From the NCBI GenBank assembly GCA_035561075.1, contig DATMYF010000069.1, forward strand, positions 1 through 64,000: 64,000 bases of DNA, read 5' to 3'. The position numbers were made by a program, and so were the translations under genes. Shown piece by piece: positions 35,443 through 44,454 of this stretch. The notes under the pieces were generated by a model. That model searched no databases, had not been told where the DNA came from, and saw only the letters and a list, made by a program, of their open reading frames with translations. How positions within the stretch are numbered: position 1 is the first letter of the stretch; each line of letters starts with the position of its first letter. The DNA comes from JAMCRM01 sp035561075 (lineage in GTDB: Bacteria > Acidobacteriota > Terriglobia > Bryobacterales > Bryobacteraceae).

Positions 35443-36755
35443 AGGGCCGCCAGGAGTTCTTCTTCTTCCGCGGGGAAAACGGTGCGCAGATCGATGAGCA
35501 GGCGGTCGCCTTCGATGCGGGTGATGACGGGCGGCTCGTGGGACCGGAGGCGCAGTTCCGCCCCGGCCGCATTTGGCGTGTCTACGACGATCAGGCAGGT
35601 GGGGAGCGGCTGCTCGGGGGTCGAGCCGCCGCCGATCATCGATTCGCCCGCGGCCAGTGTCGCGGGGATGCTTGTTAGCCTCGAAAGCAGGCGCTCCGCT
35701 CGATGCCGGATCTCCTCTGCGCTTTGCCGGATCATAGCTAGGGCGGGGATGCGCTCCCAGCGCTCCAGCAGCACGTTCCTGGCGGTCTCCTCCAACACCT
35801 GAATCATCAATTTATCAAGCCGAAGCGCGCGGAAGATGGGGTTGCGGCGCAGGCGCGCGACCAGGTCCGCGCGGCCGGCCAGAATACCGGCCTGCGGCCC
35901 GCCCAGCAGCTTGTCTCCACTGAACGAGACCAGGTCCGCCCCGGCGCTGAGACTGGCGGAGACGAGCGGTTCGTCGATGCCGAAGGGCCGCAGGTCCGCG
36001 AGACAGCCGCTGCCGAGGTCCTCGTAAAGCGGGATTCCGCGTTCGCGGGCCAGGGCGGCGAGCTCGTCGAGCGCGGGGCGAGCGGTGAAGCCGGTGATGC
36101 GGAAGTTGCTGGGGTGGACGCGGAGGATGAGGCGCGTGCGCTCTGTTAGGGCGTCCCGGTAATCGGCGATGTGGGTGCGGTTGGTGGTGCCGACTTCGCG
36201 CAGGACGGCTCCGGCGCGCGCGATGATATCGGGGATGCGGAAACCGTCGCCGATCTCGATGAGTTCGCCGCGGGAGACTATGGCTTCACCGCCGGCGGCC
36301 AGCTCGTTTAGCGCCAGGTAGACGGCGGCGGCGTTGTTATTTACCGCGATCGAGGGGGCGCCGGTGAGACGCGAGAGCAGGGCACCGGTATGGACGTCGC
36401 GCTTCCCGCGGCGTCCGGCGGTGAGATCGTACTCGAGGTTGGTGTAGCCGGGGTGGAGGGCCAGGGGACCGAGCGGTGCGCGCCCGAGGTTGGTGTGGAG
36501 CACTACCCCGGTGGCGTTGATCACGCGGCGAAGCGAGGGATCGGCGAGTGCTGCAACGGCTCGCGCGGCGCGCGTCTCGGCGGGCTCCCCGGGGTCGTCT
36601 CCACTGCGGATAGCTGCACGAGCCTGATCGATGGCGCGGCGCGCCTCGGCGACGAGCACGTGGCGGGGGAAACCGCGTGCCTCGCCGGACGCGGCAAGCC
36701 GCTCGACAAGCTCGTGGACGGCCGGTAATTCGCGCAATTTCTCGCTTTCGATCAC
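35427..36755 (-). CDS. selA: L-seryl-tRNA(Sec) selenium transferase SelA
   Basis: A 442-residue PLP enzyme that converts Ser-tRNA(Sec) to Sec-tRNA(Sec). N-terminal LPAVHELVERL, then NATGVVLHTNLGRAPLG, NNNAAAVYLAL, YEDLGSGCL and FSGDKLLGGPQAGI, which holds the PLP-binding Lys, are all family signatures. Slightly shorter than E. coli SelA. No selB, selD or tRNA-Sec is visible in this window. tRNA-Pro(CGG) lies immediately upstream in divergent orientation. Confidence 0.95.
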   Translation of the reverse strand: MIESEKLRELPAVHELVERLAASGEARGFPRHVLVAEARRAIDQARAAIRSGDDPGEPAETRAARAVAALADPSLRRVINATGVVLHTNLGRAPLGPLALHPGYTNLEYDLTAGRRGKRDVHTGALLSRLTGAPSIAVNNNAAAVYLALNELAAGGEAIVSRGELIEIGDGFRIPDIIARAGAVLREVGTTNRTHIADYRDALTERTRLILRVHPSNFRITGFTARPALDELAALARERGIPLYEDLGSGCLADLRPFGIDEPLVSASLSAGADLVSFSGDKLLGGPQAGILAGRADLVARLRRNPIFRALRLDKLMIQVLEETARNVLLERWERIPALAMIRQSAEEIRHRAERLLSRLTSIPATLAAGESMIGGGSTPEQPLPTCLIVVDTPNAAGAELRLRSHEPPVITRIEGDRLLIDLRTVFPAEEEELLAALQALS

Positions 36756-36821
36756 GAGACGATCCTACCGTTCGGGGGCGCGCTTGTCTATCGGAACGCG
36801 ATCGTCTACACTGGAGTAGTT

Positions 36822-36899
<78 letters not shown>

Positions 36900-37499
36900 T
36901 TTCCTTCTTTAAAATCAGCTAGTTGGAACTCAAAGCTTTTGGCTCTGAACAGCTCGAAAAGTGACGTTGCCCTTTTCTTGCCCTTTTCGTGCACCGGACA
37001 ACAGCGGTTCCTTCGCCAAGCCTTCTCCCGCCGCTGACCTCTCCCGATGCATCGGCCGGCTAGCCAGGCTAGCCCGGCTAGCCCCGCAGGACCAATTGCT
37101 CCGCTGCACAGAGGGCTTGACGGGTGGTAGCGTGCTTGCGGCCCGAAGAATCTCCTTCGACCTATCGCGGGGTGCCATCGGCTTTCTACCTGGGCACATC
37201 CACTCAAGATTCTGCACCGAGTGAGGGGATTCCAGATCGCCAGCCCAAGACCGGCTGACCGAAACATGCCTTCGGGCCTGCCAATCGTTGGTCCGCCGCC
37301 GTTGATCCCGGCAGTTTCGAATTTGCACCAATTCTGGCGGGCCGCTGATTCGCTCAATCACTGGCCATCCCTCCAATGTCCGCGCGACCGGACTGTCACT
37401 ATCGGATTCCCACGTCGCCCCCTGATCCTGCGCTATGATGATCCTTACGTGTCCGGGCGTGAAACATTTCTACGCGTTTGCGTTCTTTAATCTACCTAC
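36900..37499. other. 600-bp gene-free stretch behind tRNA-Pro(CGG)
   Basis: No reading frame here looks real; one open minus-strand frame is a readthrough of the tRNA (ending RTSDLLVPNQAL). The 8-bp palindrome GGCTAGCC occurs three times at exact 9-bp steps (37058-37083). The stretch separates the tRNA from the defence cassette and may hold an old attachment junction and the cassette promoter, but I could not identify a convincing -35/-10 pair. Confidence 0.5.
37058..37083. repeat. Three phased GGCTAGCC palindromes
   Basis: GGCTAGCC at 37058-37065, 37067-37074 and 37076-37083, separated by single bases (A, C). Could be a protein-binding array or chance in GC-rich DNA. Confidence 0.5.
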
Positions 37500-38432
37500 A
37501 TGGGAGCGAAGCCTACAGCCGACGCGGTACCCAAGTGCCTAGCCTACAGCACGGACCTCGGATTTTGCCTGCAGGGCAAGGCTGAGGATATCCTCACCAC
37601 CACGGAGATCGTCGAGCCCATCCATAAGCAAGTCGACCTGATTTTCACTTCTCCGCCTTTCCCGCTCAACCGCAAAAAGAAATACGGCAACCTCACCGGC
37701 GACGCATACCTGGAATGGCTTGCCGGATTCGCGGATATCTTCCGCGACCTACTCAAGCCCAAGGGCTCCATCGTGGTCGAGCTGGGGAACGCCTGGGAGC
37801 CGGGAAAGCCCTCCATGTCGACGCTTGCTCTCAAAGCGCTGCTTGGGATCCTCGAAAAGGGAAAATTTGTCCTCTGCCAGCAGTTCATCTGGTACAACCC
37901 CGCGAGGTTGCCCACGCCGGCGCAATGGGTGAATGTCGAGCGCATCCGCGTCAAGGACGCCTATACCCATCTTTGGTGGATGTCGAAGACCGACAGGCCG
38001 CATGCCGATAATCGCCGCGTCCTCACGGAGTACAGCGACTCAATGAAGGATCTGCTGGCGAAGCAGAAATACAACGCGGGCAAACGACCCTCGCAACATA
38101 AGGTCGGCGCGAAATCATTCCTCAAGAACAATGCCGGTGCGATTCCATCGAACGTCATCACGATGGCGAATACGCACTCCAACTCCGATTATCAGACCTA
38201 TTGCCGTGAGCACAAGCTTCAGCCCCACCCGGCCCGGATGCCATCGGCGGTCGCGGAGTTCTTCATCAAATTCCTCACAAAACCCGACATGCTGGTACTT
38301 GACCCCTTCGGGGGGAGCAATACTACCGGCGCCGCGGCGGAGAAGCTCGGACGCCGCTGGATATCCATTGAGCCGAACAAGGATTACATTTCCGGATCGC
38401 GCGGGCGCTTCAACGGAAATCTCCTCGTATGA
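37500..38432 (+). CDS. Type II-like DNA methyltransferase (beta class, SPPF motif)
   Basis: A 310-residue DNA base methyltransferase. The catalytic motif IV TSPPF is at 50-54 near the N-terminus, and the S-adenosylmethionine site (DPFGGSNTTG, from Asp268) is near the C-terminus. This is the circularly permuted beta order; SPPF points to N4-cytosine methylation, although N6-adenine cannot be excluded. It would protect the host's sites. It is the first gene of the four-gene cassette, ending 6 bp before the helicase gene. The recognition sequence is unknown. Confidence 0.88.
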   Translation: MGAKPTADAVPKCLAYSTDLGFCLQGKAEDILTTTEIVEPIHKQVDLIFTSPPFPLNRKKKYGNLTGDAYLEWLAGFADIFRDLLKPKGSIVVELGNAWEPGKPSMSTLALKALLGILEKGKFVLCQQFIWYNPARLPTPAQWVNVERIRVKDAYTHLWWMSKTDRPHADNRRVLTEYSDSMKDLLAKQKYNAGKRPSQHKVGAKSFLKNNAGAIPSNVITMANTHSNSDYQTYCREHKLQPHPARMPSAVAEFFIKFLTKPDMLVLDPFGGSNTTGAAAEKLGRRWISIEPNKDYISGSRGRFNGNLLV

Positions 38433-38438
38433 GATCCC

Positions 38439-39662
38439 ATGCCAGAAGAATCGCCTCACTGGAGACTGAAAAACGATCCGCGCGAGTGGCAGACAGCCGC
38501 TCTCGAAAAATGGCTCTCCGGGCATAAAGGGGTCGCCAGCGTCGTCACCGGGGGCGGCAAGACCATCTTTGCCTTCCTGTGCATGGATGAGTTCCATCGG
38601 AAGCACCCTGACGGCCGCTACATTATTCTCGTTCCCACCATCACCCTGCTTGACCAGTGGTACGTGTCCCTGCAGGAGGACTTCGGCGTTACCGAAGCGG
38701 AGATTGCCTGCTTTTCCAGCCAGGAGAAGGCCAGCAAGCCAGCAAAGATCAACCTTCTAGTAATCAACACCGGGCGCACCATGGTGAAGAAGATGAGCCA
38801 GGGCCCACCGTGTTTTCTTATCGTCGATGAATGCCACCGCGCCGGAAGCCCGGAGAACGCCAAAGCCCTCACTGGTACTTTCGCCGCGGCCCTCGGGTTG
38901 TCCGCGACCCCTGAACGGGAATACGATGAGGGTTTCCAGAAGTACGTGGTGCCGGCATTAGGGCCGGTGATCTTTGAATACGACTACGTGCAGGCCTTCG
39001 AGGACAAGGTCATCACTCCGTTTGACCTGATTAACGTCAAGATCGACTTCCTGCCGCATGAAAGAGAGGAATACGACAAGCTGACCAAGCGCGCGGCAGT
39101 CCTGTTCAAGAAGGCGAAGTCCGACCCCGAGGCCGAGAACAAGCTCAAATACGTGCTGCAGAAGCGCGCAGGCGTCTCGGCCCAGGCCAAAATGCGCATA
39201 CCCGTCGCCGCCAAAATTGCCGATGAAAACCGGGGTATGCATACGATCATATTTCACGAGCGCGTCGCAAGCGCAAACACGCTCTACGCCATCCTGAAGA
39301 AGCGAAACCACAGCGTCTGCCTGTACCACTCCAAGATCGCGCCCAACTGGCGCCGGGATAATCTCCGGCTCTTCCGTCAGGGGGTTTTTGATGTGCTGGT
39401 GTCGTGCCGGGCGCTCGACGAAGGCATGAATGTGCCCGAGACGGCCGTTGCCGTTATTGCCAGCTCCACCGCCAGCCAACGTCAGCGCATCCAGCGACTA
39501 GGCCGGGTACTGCGGCCGGCCCGCGGCAAGAACAAGGCGACGATCTATACGCTCTTCGCCACCGAGCAGGAGCAGATCCGCCTGACCGGCGAAGCCGCCA
39601 AGCTGGAGGGGGTTGCCAATATCCTCTGGGCGACCGGCACGCGCGAGGAGCCGCATGGCTAG
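38439..39662 (+). CDS. Superfamily 2 helicase of a restriction/defence cassette
   Basis: A 407-residue SF2 ATPase resembling type III restriction/XPB-like helicases. A Q-like motif (REWQ, 15-18), Walker A TGGGKT (residues 37-42), Walker B DECH (130-133), SATPERE (motif III), and a second RecA domain with TIIFHERVASANTLY, DVLVSCRALDEGMNVP and the arginine-finger motif QRIQRLGRVLRP are present. It is compact and lacks a nuclease domain of its own, which fits a separate nuclease gene following with an 8-bp overlap. It likely translocates on or remodels DNA for the nuclease. Confidence 0.9.
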   Translation: MPEESPHWRLKNDPREWQTAALEKWLSGHKGVASVVTGGGKTIFAFLCMDEFHRKHPDGRYIILVPTITLLDQWYVSLQEDFGVTEAEIACFSSQEKASKPAKINLLVINTGRTMVKKMSQGPPCFLIVDECHRAGSPENAKALTGTFAAALGLSATPEREYDEGFQKYVVPALGPVIFEYDYVQAFEDKVITPFDLINVKIDFLPHEREEYDKLTKRAAVLFKKAKSDPEAENKLKYVLQKRAGVSAQAKMRIPVAAKIADENRGMHTIIFHERVASANTLYAILKKRNHSVCLYHSKIAPNWRRDNLRLFRQGVFDVLVSCRALDEGMNVPETAVAVIASSTASQRQRIQRLGRVLRPARGKNKATIYTLFATEQEQIRLTGEAAKLEGVANILWATGTREEPHG

Positions 39663-40443
39663 AATCCTTCTGGGGGACGAATGGTTTGAAGAGCTCGCCA
39701 GTACGTCGCTCTATGAGACGGAATTCGAGAACATCCTCTTCCAGGAAGCTTCGCGCATCTTCCCCGAGTATCACCCGGTCCAGTTCAAATGCATCGTCCT
39801 CTCAGATGACGGCGACGCCAAAGCCGACTTCGCACTGATCCATAAGGACTACCGCAGTTGGTGGGTTGTCGAAGCCGAAATGGGCCACCATTCGATGAGG
39901 GGCCACGTTTTGCCACAGGTGAAGAGGCTTTCGCGCGCGAGCTATGCTGACACCGAGGCGCAGTATCTGTGCGACCACGCCCCGCATCTCGATTGCGCGC
40001 GCATAAAGGAAATGATCAAGGGCCAGCAGCCGCGCGTGCTCGTGGTGGTGAATGTTCCCGTCCCGGCCTGGCGCGAGCCAATCCGGCCATACAGCGCGGT
40101 CCTCGCTATTTTCCAGATTTTCCGCTCGCAGTTTAATCGGTACGTCTACCGCCTCAACGGGGATTTTCCTTCCGAAAACAACGAGATCATCTCGACCTGC
40201 CGATGCTGGGAGATCCACAGGTTTCTAAAGATCGACTCACCCACGCAGCTCGATATCAAGCGCGGAGAGACCATCACGTTGCATCATGAAACGGGCGCCC
40301 TCGAATGGGAGCGCGTAGATATAGCCGATGCAGTCCTTCTGCATGCCCTTCGCGATCACCCGCTGCAGAAGAATATCGTGTACGAAATCCTGAAACAGAG
40401 CGACGGGACGTACGCCATTCAGCCAAGCGGGACCAGAAAGTGA
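39655..40443 (+). CDS. Putative PD-(D/E)XK-like nuclease of the defence cassette
   Basis: A 262-residue protein without a family I can name. Residues 20-90 show the order of a restriction-endonuclease fold: ETEFENILFQEA (Glu in the first helix), KADFALIHKD with Asp58, then SWWVVEAEM with Glu73 and Glu75 in place of the usual ExK, followed by HVLPQVKRLSR, a typical Q/K helix. I therefore infer a PD-ExE variant nuclease. The ATG at 39655 has GAGGAG 4 bp upstream and overlaps the helicase end by 8 bp. The C-terminal half (about 130-262) is unrecognised and may recognise the target. Confidence 0.6.
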   Translation: MARILLGDEWFEELASTSLYETEFENILFQEASRIFPEYHPVQFKCIVLSDDGDAKADFALIHKDYRSWWVVEAEMGHHSMRGHVLPQVKRLSRASYADTEAQYLCDHAPHLDCARIKEMIKGQQPRVLVVVNVPVPAWREPIRPYSAVLAIFQIFRSQFNRYVYRLNGDFPSENNEIISTCRCWEIHRFLKIDSPTQLDIKRGETITLHHETGALEWERVDIADAVLLHALRDHPLQKNIVYEILKQSDGTYAIQPSGTRK

Positions 40444-40468
40444 ATGTGGAGATAGTGGAGATAAAACA

Positions 40469-42046
40469 ATGAGTATCCAGCTTGTTATTGGCCCGGAAGC
40501 CATCAATTCCTACCAGCGGTTATCGTACACGCCATGGCACGCGATCGCGGAGTTCGTCGACAACTCCACACAGTCCTATTTGGACAACAAGGAGATCCTC
40601 GACGAACAGTTGAAGAAGGAAGGCCGCGTATTCGAGGTATCCATCGCCTACGAGCCCAACCAGGCCAATGGCATGCTGCGAGTATCCGACAACGCGATGG
40701 GCATGTCCTATAGCGATCTCGAGCGCGCCCTCCACATCGCCATGCCCCCTCTGAACCGTCTCGGCCGCTCGCGCTATGGGATGGGCATGAAGACCGCGTC
40801 ATTCTGGATCGGGAAAAAATGGGTCATCCAGACCAAGAAGCTGGGCGAGACCGAGGCGCACGAAGTCATTATTGACGTGGATAAAATCGTCTCATCCAAG
40901 GATATGAGCCTCAGTTACAGGGCCATCCCCAACCAGGATAAGGAGAAGCACTATACCATCGTCGAGGTCTCCGACCACTATCGGAAATTCCAGGGGCGCA
41001 CGCTCGGCAAGATTTCTGAATTCCTCCGCTCGATGTATCGCAAGGACCTCGAGGCCAAGCAGATGCGATTGCTGTGGCGCGGGCAGGAGCTTACGTGGGA
41101 AGGCTTCGACAGCCGGTTGATGCAAGCGGCTGACGGCTCGCTCTATAAAAAGGATTTTCTCTTCGATGTCGACGGTAAGGTGGTGCTTGGCTGGGTGGGC
41201 ATCCTCAAGCAGGGCGAAGGCGGACGCGTTGAGGCTGGCTTTTCCGTCATACAAGCGAAGCGTGTCATCCACGGCTGGCCTGAGGCATGGAGGCCCACCA
41301 CAATCTACGGACCCTACGGCACGAACGACCTGGTCAACCAGCGACTCGTCGGCGAGCTCGAGTTGGACGGCTTCGAGGTCAGCCACACCAAGGACAGCAT
41401 TCAGTGGCGGGGAGAGGAAGAGGAGCAGGTCGAGAAGAAGCTGAAGGAGTACGTCGGCGATTACCGCAACATCGCCTCAAAGCGCCGTGGCGCCGGCGAT
41501 CAACGTGGCCCTGCCGAAGCCGATATCAAAATCGCCGTAGCCGAGCTTGAGAAGGAACTCGAATCGTCCGAACTCGTCGATCAAATCAACATAAACGTCA
41601 GCGTCGTCCCGCCGACCGAAGCTCTCATCGCATCGCGGGAGAAGGTTATCAATTCGGTCATCGAGACGCGCACGCCGACTTTGGAGCGTGTCATCAAGAC
41701 TACGCCGCCGCTTACCATCAAGTTGTTCCTGGGAACGGATCTCTCCGAGCGGGACGCCTACGTCTACCAGGAGGCGACGAAACCCACGGAGGTAATCGTC
41801 ACCGTCAACCAAAACCATCCCTTCTGGACGACGCAGCTACGCGGCCCTGAAGCGGTGCTCGAATACCTGCGCCAGTGCATATACGACGCCCTCGCAGAGT
41901 GGCAGGCGAGCAACAAAGTCTCGCGTTTTGATGCCGATACGGTGAAATGGCTTAAAGACGGATTCCTCCGGCTACCCATGGAGATCGAGCGCCACCAGAC
42001 CGATAAGGAGACTGCCGCCGCCGAGGCCAATGGCAACGGACAATAA
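40469..42046 (+). CDS. MORC/MutL-like GHKL ATPase
   Basis: A 525-residue ATPase. The GHKL Bergerat motifs are clear: Glu28/Asp31/Asn32 in AEFVDNS, SDNAMGM (74-79), and GRSRYGMGMKTAS (99-111) forming the ATP lid. An S5-like domain follows with YGPYGTNDLVNQRLVGELEL, close to MORC proteins. Residues 340-525 are a further helical and alpha/beta region, unrecognised. Prokaryotic relatives were described in operons with helicases, methylases and nucleases (Iyer, Abhiman and Aravind on MutL homologues and the origin of MORC). It would act as an ATP-driven DNA clamp. The gene starts 25 bp after the nuclease gene. Confidence 0.85.
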   Translation: MSIQLVIGPEAINSYQRLSYTPWHAIAEFVDNSTQSYLDNKEILDEQLKKEGRVFEVSIAYEPNQANGMLRVSDNAMGMSYSDLERALHIAMPPLNRLGRSRYGMGMKTASFWIGKKWVIQTKKLGETEAHEVIIDVDKIVSSKDMSLSYRAIPNQDKEKHYTIVEVSDHYRKFQGRTLGKISEFLRSMYRKDLEAKQMRLLWRGQELTWEGFDSRLMQAADGSLYKKDFLFDVDGKVVLGWVGILKQGEGGRVEAGFSVIQAKRVIHGWPEAWRPTTIYGPYGTNDLVNQRLVGELELDGFEVSHTKDSIQWRGEEEEQVEKKLKEYVGDYRNIASKRRGAGDQRGPAEADIKIAVAELEKELESSELVDQININVSVVPPTEALIASREKVINSVIETRTPTLERVIKTTPPLTIKLFLGTDLSERDAYVYQEATKPTEVIVTVNQNHPFWTTQLRGPEAVLEYLRQCIYDALAEWQASNKVSRFDADTVKWLKDGFLRLPMEIERHQTDKETAAAEANGNGQ

Positions 42047-42085
42047 AGGCGAACAACAGGCGGACATTGCGCCATAATCGGGGCG

Positions 42086-42244
42086 ATGGCCGGTTCCCGA
42101 TGCCGTGTGTCATTTACCGATTCTGAAGGCGTCTTCCATGACGTCGATGTCGACGCGGAGAGCCTTTACGAAGCCGTGGCCATTGCGGTGGCTCAGTTCC
42201 GCGACGACCTCCCGATACGCGCAGACCCTCGTCACGTGTTTTGA
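42086..42244 (+). CDS. Small conserved-type protein, possibly truncated (52 aa)
   Basis: ATG to TGA, 52 codons encoding a beta-beta-alpha-like pattern (CRVSFTDSEGVFHDVDVDAE, then SLYEAVAIAVAQFR). It resembles N-termini of small acidobacterial proteins of unknown role that are normally a little longer, so this may be a 3'-truncated copy. It opens the fragment-rich zone after the MORC gene. Confidence 0.45.
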   Translation: MAGSRCRVSFTDSEGVFHDVDVDAESLYEAVAIAVAQFRDDLPIRADPRHVF

Positions 42245-42261
42245 GAATTGTGCCACGATGC

Positions 42262-42417
42262 CCCACGACCATAATCCGTGAACCGCCAGCGGCAGCATCC
42301 GCACTTCTATTCGTGCTCGGCGCTCAAGAGCCGATCTGGACTGGAGCACTGCTGCAGGCACCGCTGTTGGCAGCGATAGTGTGGGCATGGCGGGCCGATC
42401 CGAGGGAAGCGGTATAA
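42262..42417 (+). pseudogene. C-terminal fragment of a small membrane protein
   Basis: The frame encodes two hydrophobic stretches (ASALLFVLGAQ; TGALLQAPLLAAIVWAWRAD) and stops at 42415-42417, 2 bp before the next frame's ATG, the usual spacing of an operon partner. The N-terminus is missing. No family named. Confidence 0.4.
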
Positions 42418-42419
42418 GC

Positions 42420-42670
42420 ATGTACGCCAGATTCCTGAAAGAAGTCGCGTCTGCCGATCTGCCCGCGGTTCCCGGTCCAGTCGAAGTCGTCGCCAACTCG
42501 CAACTGACCTCTTTGCCTGAACCGGCGCAACGCTATCTGGGCTTCATGGGAGTGGCGGGCCGTCCCCAAGACTGGTCATTCCGGCTCGGGTTCACTGGCC
42601 GATTCCGCACCAAGCCACAGCAACCTTGGATGAAGTGCGAGGCGTGGCAGTACAACAACCGCCTAACATC
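42420..42670 (+). pseudogene. DUF6544-like protein, N-terminal fragment
   Basis: From the ATG at 42420 the frame reads LPEPAQRYLGFMGVAGRPQD and FRLGFTGRF with WMKCEAWQYNNR, matching the start of DUF6544-type proteins. After about 42665 the similarity stops and the sequence switches to an RND pump tail in another frame, so most of the gene was lost by deletion. Confidence 0.6.
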
Positions 42671-42675
42671 TCGTC

Positions 42676-42942
42676 ACGCACGAAGGTATGACGTGGGGAT
42701 TGGATGCAGCGATCCGCGGCGCATCGGAGCGCCTGACACCCGTCCTGATGACGGCGGTCGTTACAGCTCTCGGTCTTCTGCCGCTCGCGCTCGGTAGCGG
42801 AAAACCGGGTAAGGAGATTGAAGGCTCAATGGCGATTGTGATTCTCGGTGGGCTGGTCACCTCAACGGCTCTGAACCTTCTAGTCCTGCCGACGCTGACT
42901 TTGCACTACGGCAGATTTGAACGGCCAACAGCGGCGGAATGA
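42676..42942 (+). pseudogene. CzcA/CusA-type RND pump, C-terminal fragment
   Basis: The frame EGMTWGLDAAIRGASERLTP then VLMTAVVTALGLLPLALGSG and LNLLVLPTLTLHYGRFE is the last two membrane helices of a heavy-metal RND permease. About 950 residues are missing. A complete CusA lies 11 kb downstream, but this fragment is from a different subfamily (shorter tail, different sequence). Confidence 0.75.
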
Positions 42943-43025
42943 CATAACCTCACGGCACATTTAGGCTTGGGTCGGCTGGATAACTCGTAATCGCGGTAGT
43001 CTACCCAGACGGGCTATACTCAGCC

Positions 43026-43757
43026 ATGCCTTCCGCCGTTGCCCAACCAGCCCCGCAGCCCGGCTGGGCGGTCCTTTTATACGGCCCGCCGCCCGATCTG
43101 GAGCTTCTCGCCCGCGAACTCGACGGCTCTGGTCTGGCCGTTGTCCAGATCGCCGGCCATTTTTTCCTCCAGGCACCCGAGGTTTTCGATCCGCTCTCGT
43201 GGCCCGAGGAAGTCGCTTGGGCGGGCGCGGCGATTCTCCAGCAGCTGAATGGCACCATTCGCCTGCGCTACGCCGTGCGCCTGCCGCTTCACTGCGGTCC
43301 GGCCGTCCTGTCCGACCGCGACGGCCGCTTTCCGCCCGATGCCATCGAGCGCGCGGTGGCCGAAGTCCGCGCCGAGAGCCCGCGGCCGTTCCAGCTCTCC
43401 CTGGGCGAGATCTGGACCGCCACACGAAACCGGCCGCATCTGGGCCGCGCCCTGGACCTCTTCCTGCTCGGCTCCGCCGCCTGGAATCTGCGGGAGACCT
43501 TCGAGGAAGCGCGGCGCGACCTCGGTCCGGAAGCGGAGTCCTGGATCGCCGCGCGAGGCTGGGCCGAAGAGTGCGCCTGGTTCCGCTGGACCGTGGACGG
43601 CTCGACTCCGCGCCGGCCGGGTCTCTCGCGGCGCCGGTCGCGGTTTCCGCAGCCGCAAAATCACCCGACGAGGATGCCGCCCCTCGCCGCCAACAACTTT
43701 GTCCGGCGGGTGCTGGAGGAAGTGGTTCGTCTTCACCTCAAGGACTGCCACGCATGA
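43026..43757 (+). CDS. Hypothetical protein (243 aa)
   Basis: No family recognised. An N-terminal globular region (about 1-110) contains GWAVLLYGPPPDLELLAREL; the central part (130-170) has LGRALDLFLLGSAAWNLRET, a helix pattern with Trp; a basic linker (about 195-215) precedes a C-terminal helix (NNFVRRVLEEVVRLHLKD). No signal peptide or membrane segment. It lies in the accessory island before the integrase remnant. Codon pattern looks coding. Confidence 0.5.
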   Translation: MPSAVAQPAPQPGWAVLLYGPPPDLELLARELDGSGLAVVQIAGHFFLQAPEVFDPLSWPEEVAWAGAAILQQLNGTIRLRYAVRLPLHCGPAVLSDRDGRFPPDAIERAVAEVRAESPRPFQLSLGEIWTATRNRPHLGRALDLFLLGSAAWNLRETFEEARRDLGPEAESWIAARGWAEECAWFRWTVDGSTPRRPGLSRRRSRFPQPQNHPTRMPPLAANNFVRRVLEEVVRLHLKDCHA

Positions 43758-43862
43758 GCACGGCCTCGAACCCCGCTCCGGAAGTCCTGTCGGCCCCCAT
43801 TCCCGATTCCTCTCAGAACCACCAACTCGGCCCGCTGGCCAGCTAGGCTCGGGATTATACCC

Positions 43863-44273
43863 CTCCGCGCCTGCGCCGCCGACTGGCGGGACTCTACCGC
43901 CTGGTGCGCCGGGCTGGGGCGACAGGCTCTGCCCGCGTCGCCGGAAACGGTGGCGCTGTATTTTACGGCGGCGGCCGAGACGCGGAAGGTCAGCACTCTC
44001 ACGCGGCGCGCCGCAGCGATCTCGCATGCGCACCAACTGGCCGGTTTCGACTCTCCCACCCAGCACTTCGCCGTGCGCAAGGTGATGGCCGGAATCCGTC
44101 GGGCAAAGGGGACCGTTCAAACCGGCAACTGGCCGACCTGGCCACCGCCGCCGGCATCTCCGAGCGCGCCATCGTGGCCCAAGCCGGCCACCGCAAGCCT
44201 CACGGCTCTGCGAAAGTATATCCGTGGCGGATCGCTGTTCCTCGAAATCCCAGCCGCCAAGGTGGGTTTATAG
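43863..44273 (+). pseudogene. Tyrosine recombinase (phage-type integrase) remnant
   Basis: The first frame (from about 43863 to 44130) encodes a complete SAM-like core-binding domain: DWRDSTAWCAGLGRQALPAS, VALYFTAAAETRKVSTLTRR, AAISHAHQLAGFDSPTQH and VRKVMAGIRRAKGT. The catalytic domain is then almost wholly deleted. The end resumes in a second frame (ISERAIVAQAGHR, the H-R box) and a third (LRKYIRGGSLFLEIPAAKVG with the catalytic-Tyr position), ending at TAG 44271-44273. The gene is dead. It probably mobilised the island behind tRNA-Pro(CGG). Confidence 0.75.
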
Positions 44274-44454
44274 GTGTGTTTATGGGCAACAGGCGCCGCT
44301 CGAGATGTGGGATAACCCTACCTCTCTCACGATCGCCGCTAATAACGCGCCGCAGTTCTTGCCCAACCGGACGCTCGGCAGCATCCGCGCAGAAATCTCC
44401 TCGTGCGCCTGGGCCGCACTGCCGACGGTGGATACCATCAGTCCGCGCCGCGCT
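44274..44454. other. Gap after integrase remnant
   Basis: No recognisable gene. Short open frames on both strands lack family motifs. Confidence 0.4.
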
